DNA from: Diospyros lotus
Taxonomy: Eukaryota > Streptophyta > Magnoliopsida > Ericales > Ebenaceae
Direction of reading: 5' to 3'
Assembly: GCF_014633365.1 (NCBI RefSeq)
Contig: NC_068344.1
Span: 37,446,670 to 37,510,669, forward strand
DNA: 64,000 nt
Made by a program: the position numbers and the translations under genes. The notes under the pieces were generated by a model. It ran no database searches. It was given only the letters and a program-made list of their open reading frames with translations, and was not told the origin of the DNA. Numbering within the stretch: position 1 is the first letter of the stretch; the number at the start of each line of letters is the position of its first letter. Below, piece by piece: positions 1 through 11,500 of this stretch.

Positions 1-884
1 AGATAAGGCCATAGACAAAGCAAGAGGATAAGCTAAAATTAATGTAGCCAACCCTCAGTGGGATCAAGACTTTATGTGTGGCAGTTTTCATCTTTATCAA
101 GATACAAGATAAATGGGGAAAATTGTAGAAAATGAGAAGGGTTATGATAGAGGGAATGGATAAAAATATTTTTGAAAGATATTATCAAGGTGGGAAAATA
201 AAAATTACAATTTTTAATTTATTTCTTTCCTAGATAATATCTTATTTATTATGTTTCCGTTATGGTTTATTATGTTTCCATTAGAGATTAATACAATATA
301 TAATCTCTCTTGGGATGTATTGTCCCATTGAGTGATCTTTTGTTTTTGAATCTGTTCTTGTTCTCTTTTGGTTCTGCATCAGGTTAGTATAGAAACTCGG
401 CCTTAAATCTTAAGCCTTCAACTAGCAGGATAGAATGAGATACCAATCTAAGTCAATTTCTTCACCCAATTATCTAAAGAAGAAAGTGCTCAAACGAACA
501 AATGCACATAAGAGGTTGTATCAATTAATTCCAACAGAAAAAAAAAAAAAAAAAAGAAGAAGAAGAAGAAAAAGAGATGGATGATAATACAAACAAATCA
601 AATAACCAAAACAGTCACTTAGAGTGTTTATTTAATGGGAAAGATCTATACCGCCACATGTGAAGGAATAAACTCCAGAACATCTATTATCTGCAAGAAC
701 AATAGAAACCAGCACTGTTTGAAGAGGCCCAAGGAAAAAAAAAAAAAAAAGAGCATAAAAAGGATGCTAAAAAGAATAGGAATCACCTAACAAAAAAAAA
801 AAACATGTATTACTGGAGAATATGAAAAATATGGTTTACGCTTAATCATGTTTCTCACATCTTAATTTTCAGTAGGAACCGCTC
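1..884. other. AT-rich intronic sequence, no gene recognised
   Basis: By the gene model this lies inside an intron of the exonuclease gene, downstream of exon 3. It holds A-rich runs (around 540-575 and 735-752) and a short GAA-rich tract. No exon of the nuclease family could be recognised on the minus strand here. Confidence 0.4.
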
Positions 885-1175
885 CAATCTTATTACAAAT
901 AACCTCATCTTTAATTTTATCTTTTCTTATATGGCCAATTGGCCATCCATCTTAGCATCCTCATCCCCATTGTGCTTATATTTTGCACATGTTGGTGCTT
1001 TATTGCCAAACATCATGTACCATACAACAAGAAGGGTCTTATAGCTGATTTACAAAAAAATTACTTTTATCACTTACTTAAAAAAAAAAATTCCTTTTAG
1101 CTTTGATAGAATTTTAATATAAAGTCTATAACATAAAATGTCATATGCACTTTTTCATTTTAACCATTTAGCCTT

Positions 1176-1338
1176 GGGATGACGTCCCCTTGCGGACGCC
1201 CCACCCCACCACCCCTTTAGTGACAAGGAGATAAACTCGAGTATTATCCACCAGTGGCTACGCTGGGGGAGGATTCGAACCTGGAGACCAGGCTAGCCCA
1301 CCTCCCCGAGCTAACCGCTAAGGCCACCCCGTGGGGCT
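1176..1338 (-). mobile_element. tRNA-derived SINE with target site duplication
   Basis: Read on the minus strand, the element starts GCCCCACGGGGTGGCC and carries a Pol III B box, GGTTCGAATCC (plus-strand 1271-1281), with an A-box-like TTAGCGGTTAGCTCGG upstream. The 163-bp unit is flanked by near-perfect 15-bp direct repeats, taaccatttagcctt (1161-1175) and taaccattcagcctt (1339-1353), which fit a target site duplication with one mismatch. The tRNA-like part does not fold as a complete tRNA and is followed by unrelated sequence, so a tRNA gene is not called. It is inserted into the RTE LINE relic. Confidence 0.8.
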
Positions 1339-1444
1339 TAACCATTCAGCCTTAATTCTATACTTGATCTTTTAGTTTTACCATATTATTACCTACACTT
1401 AAAAATTCCATATATCCACTTTTAATTCTAACTTACAACCTTTA

Positions 1445-1697
1445 TGGCCTGTTCAGTTGTAGAAAACATTTTTTAATTTTTCAACTTCAATTTTATTTAA
1501 TCTCCAATTAGAAAACATAAAACTCAATTTTCTAATTTTCAAATTTATACTATGAATTGGAAAACATCAAAAAGATGTTTTCTAAATTTTTTGCAAATGA
1601 ATGCTATTACTTTTTGAAACATAAAATGTTGGTGCATGTTTAGTTGAAAATTTGAAGTTGAAAAATTAGAAAATGTTTTTTGCAACTGAACAGTCCC
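1445..1697. mobile_element. PIF/Harbinger (Tourist-like) MITE, family A
   Basis: A 253-bp element with terminal inverted repeats about 45 bp long. The left end TGGCCTGTTCAGTTG pairs with the reverse complement of the right end, GGGACTGTTCAGTTG, and the similarity extends through AAAACATTTT and TTTTTCAACTTCAA. It is flanked by TTA on both sides (1442-1444 and 1698-1700), the usual Harbinger target. It has no coding capacity. It is related to the copy at 7324-7589. Confidence 0.75.
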
Positions 1698-2560
1698 TTA
1701 GATTCTAAAGTGGTCCTCCATATCCCAAGCTCAATATTCATGCCTTCTTTTGTTTCATCTACAAACACAATGACAATTGCAAATAGCATATATATTACAC
1801 CACTTCTACCTGGTTATGTTTAGTGAGTTCATCCATAAATAGCATAAATAGGTAAGGGTTTAATGTAAATGTAAATCCTTGATGTTATCCCATTAGCTTC
1901 AACATCCCCTCCACAGGTTCTAATGCATCATATACATGCTTCTACTTCATGATACATGTCTTTAATAACCTATATATAAGTAATTTGGACTCCTTCCTTC
2001 TCTAAAACCCTTCATAAGACTTCTCTAGAAACTTTGTTGTAAGTTTTTGTTAGATCTATAATCCTTTTGTTTATCTTTATATCTTTCAGTTGGGCACATC
2101 AACAAATATATAGCTTCCTCTGTTGACCTACCAAAATGAGACAAAAGAAGCATATCTACTCCACCTTATTGATCATATTAAATCCAGGATGCCCTATCCT
2201 CCCACATTTATCTAGAAGCACATACTTCAAAATTCAACAACAACAATTGACGAGGATAATCTTTTGATAACATAACACAATAGTCTAAGAACTTTTTCTC
2301 AGAAAATTAGTTCCATCCACTCATAATTGTTCTACTAATAATATTCCTTAGAGAAGAAGCAATTAAAACAACCTAAGAAGCACAAGTTATGCAAAGTGAT
2401 ATGAGAAATCTCAAATTTGACCACAAAATAGAAATTAAATTAGCCACTCTATTTATCGAAAATGTGTCAAAACATATTTTAGCTCCTGCTCTACAAATTT
2501 TGCTGGAAGAATGAGTAGATAAGCAGTAGAAATATTAAATTAGAAATAAACATGACTTAC

Positions 2561-5500
2561 AAGAGATAAAGCTGTAGATATAGTTAAGACCCAATCTCCA
2601 TTGCCATCAGCATGTGAGAGATAACCATGGTGCAACTTTGCTTCTCATAATGTGATATAGAGGAACAATCATTACAGAAATGCATTAAGAAAATTTGTAA
2701 AGACAGAAAAACATATTGATAAAACTAGCATATTATCAATGAGGTAGAATTAATTGCTGATGTAACTCTTACTGCCAATAGTGACATCTAAAGTCATAGA
2801 GGCAGTAGACAGGTAGGCTCAAGAAATTTAGCAAATAGCCAACTAACATGGATAACCAGCTAACATGGCAAACCCTCTTGCTACTAGTGAAGTCTACATA
2901 TCATGCAACTATCATGCAATTCTCAGATCAACCAAATTAGACCATACTTTCATTTTCTATTATTTGAATTGCACTTACTGAACCTATCAAGAGCAAAAAG
3001 AGGCACAAGCTAGGTGCTGCCAAAATGAAAACTGTAGGAAGTTGGTAAATATTAAATTTATGTTGCAAATTAATAAATTTAATGTGCCACTTAGTATGCT
3101 TCAGCACTAAAAAGAAGAGAGAAGGAAGGCAAAAAACTTGAAACAAATGTTAAAAGGGGATCTCATCTTAGATGCGAACTTTGGCAAGATATACAAAATT
3201 TATTATACAAAAACGTAATAAAAAATTTTGATGGCATAAAATTTTCTTTGTCAAAGTTTTGCATGAATAAAATTTTTTACGTGAAAACACTTATATAAAT
3301 GTACAGTAAACTATTTGCTTATATTTTTCTGTATAAATTTTTTCTTGCATAAAACTTTCTTTGAAAATATTTTGCTTGTGTAAACTTTTTTGTATAGAAA
3401 TTGTTAAAACAAAGCTATAATAAAAATTTACTTGCATAAATTTTTGTTGTATGAAGATTTTGCATGTATAAAACTTGTTTTTATGAAATTCTGTACATAA
3501 GATTATTTCATAACTTTGCCGTATAAAAAATTAAGTGGAAATAGGATTGCATAAAAACAAAAATGATTACGGGTACTTGGTAAATTCTCATAATTTTCAA
3601 GGTTATGATAGTCAACTTACTCATTTCAATGGTACTTTTGGCAATACAACTCATTTTCCTTATATCAGAAAATCTTTGTTAAATCAATAATATTTCTCTA
3701 GCAAGAGAAAATACACAACATTTGAAAAGGGTAATTAGGGTAATTTTTGAAACATGATAGTAGTAATCTGTATCCAAACCAAATCTCAAGGGTAATCAAT
3801 GTAATTTACTCAGAATAATTAATATTAACAGTATTAATAGCAAAAAATTCCTGAAATTGTAGAAAAGAATTAAAATTTATAATCAATATCATTAGTGATT
3901 GTCATTAAATTATAATATTAGCAATCTAATGAGTATTATATTGGTAATTAATCTTCTAAAATTATCAATTCAATTTATTCATGTTTTTAATATGATAATT
4001 GTTAGTGTAGATGCTCTAGACCCAATCAGATTGGGCATGTTGTACACTGACAATTGTAATCATGTTATTATTTGAATAAGGAGTTATTCAAATTCACAAG
4101 AAGTCATTCTATTAGTTTCTTGTTATTATTGTAATAACCGAATGAAACTAGATAGAAGTCCATATGATGTATACTGTGAATAATCTATAAAGATGTGAGA
4201 TGATGCATCACAGTTTCTAGACATCATTAAACGTCCCAAGTCGTAGCAATGTCAAGAATGAACATTGACAATTGCGGTAAGACTTGTATGTGCTATGTTT
4301 TTGCTATGTGATAGCAATGGGGGTCTCACACCCATAGGCATAGGGATGCCTAGACAAGTACATAGGTGACCAATGTTGGAGAACGTGTCACTGGACATGA
4401 CTCGCCTTGAGAATCCATTTTGGTTATATGTTGATGGTATTCTCATACGAGATGGGTGTAACTAATCCTTGGACCTGAGGTTGTCACGGTCATCTCATAA
4501 GAAGACCGGTATGCTTTAACATCGTTTCTATGGGCCTAGACAAAGGCTGCATGTGGGCGATCGTTTGGTATATCGTGAGGCTTATGGAGATGGGTGTATA
4601 ACCAAGATGGGACTTGTCTATCCCTTGATAGAGGATGATGCATCTAAGGCGCCTTCGATAAATATTCACTTTAAATCCATGGCCATAGTGAAAGAGATCA
4701 ATAAGAAGTTATTGATTTACTTTCTAATTAAGTAAAGATATCCGGAAGACCGAAGAAAACTCATATGATCGTTATCAAGCAACACATCGCCATACTTGAG
4801 ATCACATAAGATACATTGACGAGAGGATCGAATTACACGGTAACCATGCTCGTGAAAGGTTATTTGCGGATTATGAATTCTTCTGAATAATTGGGTAGGC
4901 ATGATGCCTTGCTAGAGGTCAATCTTGTCTTATGTGTTTATATCGACACATTGCCAACATATTCGGAAGCCTAATGAGTCATACGTAATAGGCACGGTCC
5001 CTGACTTAAACCAGGAGAGTGGACGTATGGTTAAGTGGGACACTTCGGCAAGAAATTTTGCCGTCGTAGGTTCTCACGGAAAAAGAACAAATAAACGTAA
5101 TGACGTCAATATGACGAGGAGTCATCATAATGGAAAGAGTTTCCTAAAAATGGCAATTAATTAAATTAGGAAGGAGTTTCTAATTTAATAATTTTCTATT
5201 TGTTAGAGTGACAAATAGGAAATAAAATATATTTGGGCTTAAATTAATATTTGGACTAAATTAGATTTGGGCCAAATATTAAATTAAATATTATATTTGG
5301 ACTAAATTGGATTTGGGCCAAATATTAAAATAAATATTATATTTGGACTAAATTAGATTTGGGCCAAATATTAAATATTATATTTGGACTAAATTAGATT
5401 TGGGCCAATATTAAATAAAATATATTTGGGCTTGAATTAGTTTTGGGCCATAATATTTTATTTAACCTATAAAAGGATTGGGCCATTTAATTATATTTCT

Positions 5501-8500
5501 AGTTGGACTAGAATAAACCCACTTAAGATTCTAATTAAATTAGAATTAATGGGCTAGCCCAATCTATTAGGGTTTTAGAAACCCTAGGATATTTCACTAT
5601 AAATATCCCTTTATGGGTTGCCCAAAATTAAAGTGATTTTTGGTGTCGTTTTTCAAGAGTTGAAAAACGTATTGCCATTCACTCTTCCCATTTCTTTTTG
5701 GCATCGATTTGAAACATGGTCGTTCTTTTACTGTCCATACACAAGCCGCGCAAAGGAGAAGGAGCTAGCACTCCTATTCCGCTCTTCTTGCCAACGGACG
5801 CGTGCCGCGTATCACGAGTTAGAGGCTGGACGCTTGGACGGCTCGAATCCGCGAACGACTCGATAATCTAAAGGTTAGATTTATTTATTTGTTTGTGAAT
5901 GATTTAATTTCGACGTTGATCCAATCGCCGGGATTGGGGTAAGTTCAAAATTTTGAACTACGTTGTTTACCCCATAACGATCTTGCTTTTCTTACAATAA
6001 TAGCATTACCATTTGTTATCACTAAAATTATAATAATTAGTAATATCATGAAAATTGCATTGATAGTATTGATTTTATAACAGTAACAATGCAACTATTA
6101 CCATTTTAATATTATAAGAATATTACTTATAACGTGATATTTGCATTATGTAACAACTGAACACAATTTCTGTATAATCATTTAGAATACATTTTTCAAT
6201 TTCTAAAGCAAGAAAATAGTTTGGTATATTCTAAAGTTGAACATGTGTCTCAAATTTTTCGTGGTAAAAGAAAATTGGCTATAAAAGTGAAGGAAATAGA
6301 AATGAAAAACTCAAATACATTTTCTGTAATTAAATATGCCCTATGGCTTCTTACTTTCATGGATGAGACCTAGAGCATGTATATGACCACAATCATAAAA
6401 TAATCCATAGGGATTTCCTTTTCTTTGACCACAATCTTAACAGCATATACAGGACCACTTTTCAGTCAACAACTTTATTATTTAAGTATTCCTGCCACTA
6501 GAGAGATAACATCAATTTTTTGTTTGGGAATCTTCATTTATCTTCTTTGTCATGGCAAATATTAGTAAGGTAGTTAAGATTAAGAAACTTTATGGCTGAT
6601 TCAATGGCTCAAGTGAACATCCATGTACCTAGTAGGTCACCATGTTTCAACAAAAGCACTAAGTCCTTAATCATGATAAAAAAAAATTGCTAAAGGAACC
6701 TGAAAAAAAGCTGTTGGTCACCTGGAAGTCAAGGAAAGATAAATTCTATAACTAAATCCCCTGCCCCAAAGAATTAAATAAATAAAAGGTGAAAAGAAGA
6801 ACATATAATACAAAAATTATAGGTCATTAAACCTTCCTTTCTTTACAACAATGTTGCAGCACAAGATGGTATTCCAAAGTTGAAAAGTTAATTACTTTCA
6901 GTAATCGTTAAGGCAACCAGAAGTTGAACTGAGAACCATTGTAAATAAACAATTTGGGGTCTTAAAGTTATTCATTTAGATGGTTCAACGTCTTTAGTTT
7001 AGAGTGTTCTCCAGTAAAATTAACGACTAGAAGTTTTTTTGCCATTCTGCTTCCTTCTGTTGGGTTTTGGAGAGGGCCTATGTGCAAGTTTTGAGTTACC
7101 TCTTAGCTTTCTTTAGTAAAGACACATCAACCTGCAGAAAGACGATCCTAAGGCTAAAGAATTAAATTCCTTTATCTATATCTTAACTTTTGCGTTGAGG
7201 AAGACCAACAAAAACTTTGTGAGAAACTCTTAGGCGTGATATATATTTATAATGGCTGTCCTCTGAATTCTGTGTAGGGCCGATAGTTCAACACCAGCAA
7301 GGATTTCATAAACTAGAGGCTTGGGGCCAGTTTAGTTGTAACAAAACATTTTCTAGTTTTTCTCTGATTTTATAACTAAACAGGCCCTAACATTTTATGA
7401 TTCAAAAACCTATAGCATTCATTTCCTGAAAACTTAGAAACACCTCTTTGATGTTTTCTGATGCATGGGACAAAGTTGAAAATTAGAAAATCGAGTTGTA
7501 TGTTGTTTGCTAATTGGAGTTGTTAGTTGATTTAATAAAAAAAATAGAGATGGAAAATTAGAAAATATTTTCTACAACTGGACAGGCTGTTGAGTTCTGA
7601 TAAGTTCTGGAAGTTATCATCCAACCTTCCTGCAGTTGTTTCTTATTGTGCTCCTCAAACTACTATCAGTTATATTCTCATATTCTCATATTTATTTGTT
7701 GGTTCAGTTTTATTAGCATCACATTCCAATAGAACCTGTTCTACTAGCCCTGAATCTTTTGAATGTCTAGATCTTGGTAGAACATAAGAAAATAAAGAAA
7801 AATATCATATATACCGAACTGAAATCTTACAAAGATTGAGTTAATTTAGCATCCATGGAAATAAGACAGAAACCACCGAACTGATATCTTTGGAAGTGAG
7901 AAAACAAGATCAAGAAACAATATACCAACCCTTAATCCCACTAGGTGGTGATCTTTTGGAGCAAGAAAAATTAGGAAATAAAACAATCAAATTAATTGTT
8001 GCACTTTAATGCACTGAACATGTATGCCTCAAACTCTGTGTGACCGTATCTATCCTCCAACTTCTGTGTACATGCATCCTAAAAGAACCAAACAACATCC
8101 TTAAACACTTCTCTCTTGGCATTATACATTTTTAGGCTACCAAAGAATGTTTCTTCATGAAATGGCTTCCACACACCATTGGCCCCAGGACTAAAATGTT
8201 TCTACAAAGCATATTTTATAAAATTTTGTCTGTCATGCATGGTCAATCAGGAAATACATCAGCCAAAATTTTAATCACTCAATATGTCAAGACAAACATA
8301 AAACAAAAAGTAATATATTGCATGCAGAACATAACAGCAAACCAACACATAGAGCAAGCATAGTATAAATAAAACCAAGATAAGATACTACATGTTCGAA
8401 TGATAGGACATATTGCATACCAAGAAGCCTGTAATAAGCTCTATGAATAATTGACGTGCCATCAATTAGCATTACTCTTCCATTTGAAGAATCAAGATAG

Positions 8501-11500
8501 GCCGGTTCATCTACATCTGTGACAGAATCAGAAACTGCATGCTTGCAAGGGGCCACACCACTTTTGGCAGATATTCCAACATTTCTAGAAGTTGTATCTA
8601 GATCCAAATTACTGGAGAGGTTAGAGTAACACTGATAGACAAGCACAGAAGGAATTGTCAGATGGTAGAACCCGCCCCTAAAGGTAATGCTGATAACAGT
8701 GTCATACTCACAAAAAAAAAAATTGCAGCAACAAAGCAATCATAAGTTCTTATTTTATGCCACATCTGTACATACATGTATACATGTAAATCTACTCTTT
8801 TCTTTGTTAGAAGATAAAAATCTATTAACAAAATAGCTGCCATACGGGGGGAACTGAATTCAAAAACAAACAACTTATAGATGTTGATGAACAAGACAAA
8901 ACAAGACATAGGACTCTTGTAATTCTCAAAAGCTCTTCTATTTCTCTCAAACCACAGACCCCGCAAAATACAAAAAGGATAACATACCAAATCTCTACAA
9001 AATCCCAAGTAGGGCAAGCCCAACTCCAAATATGGAAACAACCAAAAGCAAAGTTGGCATTGCCCACTATACTACAAAGAAAGAGATTAAAAACAAAAAA
9101 AAAGGACACCTAACACAATGTCCCTTTGAACAATTAAGAGACAAATGATCAACCAAATCCCCATCCTCCTTCAAAAAAAAACACCAATTGGTCACAGAAA
9201 GATGCCTTTTGTTCTTTTGCTACTACAAGTTTTAAACCCATATCTCATATTATGTAATACGATAATAAATTGCCCAAGGCACAGCAGGACGTAGCTTGAG
9301 TGGTAGACAAGGGCATGGATATGCACTTCCATTGATGGCATAAAGTTCTTAGCTCAAATCCCCACCAAGAGTGCATCCTCTTGACAGCCCACAGGCATTA
9401 CTTAAGGCTTACTAGTCCACACATCTTTTTGGAAGAGAGGAGGGGGTGCACATAAACTTAGGTTCATACCACATGGGTGGGAGCAATATCACCTTGTGCC
9501 AAGAGATGACTGCTAAGCCTTAGGGGCTTGATGTAGGTAGAGTTCTGCCATCAGTTGAGTCTTGAAGACAAATGGATGCCATGCTAGGAAAGTACTTCAG
9601 GTGGCTATTGCTTGACATGCTAGGTGACATTTTTGAGAGCAAATGAGGTCGACAATTTTTCAAGAAATTGAACAATTAAGTAAAAGTAGCCAAAAGTACA
9701 ATGCAACTACAACAACAACAATAACATATCCAGCCTTTATCCCACTATGTGGAGTCGGCTACATGAATTCTAGATTTTCATGTATTTCTGTCTTTTGTCA
9801 TATCTTCATTTAAATCCATACACTTCATATCAAATTTTAATGGCTCTCTCAAAGTCTTCTTGGGTCTGCCTCTACCTCTTTTTTTGACTAATTATTCCAT
9901 TTCATCAACTCTCCTCACATGAGCGTCTCTTGATCTCCTTCTCACATGACCAAACCATCTTAGTCCAGTCTCTCTCATCTTCTTCTCGATTGGCACTACG
10001 CCTACCTTATTACGAATAACTTCATTTCTAATTTTATCTTTTCTTGTATAGCCGCACATCCATCTTAACATCCTCATCTCCGCTACACTCGTCTTTTGCT
10101 CGTGCTGGTATTTAACTGCCTAACATTCTAAGCCATACAACAAGATTGGTCTTATAATTGTCCTATAGAATTTTCCTTTCAGTTTTAATGGGATTTTACC
10201 ATCACATAACACCCCCGATGCATTTCTCTATTTTAGCCAACCTACCTTAATTCTATGTGCGACATCCTCGTGAATTTCTCCATCTTTTTGAATCACTGAT
10301 CCCAAATATCGAAAATGGTCTTTTCTTTGTAAGATTTGGTCTTCCAATTTTATTATAACATCATCCACTCTTGCATTCTTACTAAATTTACATTCCATAT
10401 ATTCTGTTTTCTTTCTACTTAATTTAAATCCCTTATATTCTAAATTGTTTCTCCACAACTCAAACTTAGTGTTCACTCCTTCTTTTGTTTCATCTACCAA
10501 CACTATGTCATCTGCAAATAACATACACCATAGCACTTCTGTCTGAATATCTTTAGTGAGTTCATCAATTACTAGAGCAAATAAGTATAGACTTAGTGCA
10601 GAACCTTGATGCAGTCCTATTGTAGTTGTAAACGGTTCAGTATCCCATCCGCATGTTCTGACCCTTGTCTCTGTACCGTGATACATGTCCTTAAGGGCTT
10701 GTATATAGACTATTCTGACTCATTTCTTCTCTAAAACCCTCCATAATACTTCTCTAGGGACCCTATCATAGGTCTTTTCTAGATCTATAAACACCATATG
10801 TAGGTCCTTCTGATGATTCTGATACCTTTCCATTAGGCGCCTCAATAGATATATAGCTTCCATTGTTGACATACCAGGCATGAAACCAAACTAATTTTTC
10901 GAGACCTTTGTTTCTTTTCTGAGCCTCTGCTCTATTACTCTCTCCCAGAATTTCATGGTATGGCTCATTAACTTAATTCCTTTGTAATTTTCACAATTTT
11001 GAACATCTCCTTTGTTCTTGTATATAGGAACCAAAGTACTCTTCCTCCACTCATCTGGCATATTTTTTTATTTAAGAATCGCGTTAAATAATTGCGTTAG
11101 CCAGGAAATGCCGTCTTCTCCCATGCATTTCCATGCTTCTATTGGTATATTATCTGGTCCCACCGCCTTATGATTTTTCATCTTTTTTAATGCTTGCCTT
11201 ATTTCATTTAAATTTATGCGTCGATAAAATGTATAGCTCACGTTCCCTTCGGAGTTACTAAGATGTCCCAACCTAACTCTTGTGTCGCCACCATCATTGA
11301 AATCAAAGTTTTGTTCATTTTTTAAAGGGCATTATGATTCTTCAAGCAAGGACCTCTCAACTTAGAAATGGCTCAAAAAGTACATATACAGGGGTCTTAG
11401 GTGTCAAGCCTACCTCCCTTAATGTCAAGAAAGGCGTTGGTAAAAAGTGAATTCCCAAATTTGTGATAACTAGAGGCCAAAAATAGCCACCACAAGTGTT

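Larger units (their letters stand above)
885..2140 (-). mobile_element. Degenerate RTE-type LINE relic, split by a SINE and a MITE
   Basis: The plus-strand text follows the reverse transcriptase region of the better preserved LINE at 9705-11330, segment by segment. For example, 900-1125 matches 10010-10190 (including catacaacaagaagggtctt against catacaacaagattggtctt), 1725-1850 matches 10460-10590, and 1945-2140 matches 10670-10885. It is heavily mutated, with no open frame. A SINE (1176-1338) and a MITE (1445-1697) interrupt it, so it was already resident when both arrived. It has the same orientation as the host gene. Confidence 0.75.

Noticed and set aside
1260..1338. Possible tRNA gene on the minus strand (B box GGTTCGAATCC)
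   Set aside because: No complete cloverleaf, the body continues into unrelated sequence, and a 15-bp target duplication encloses the unit: it is a SINE.
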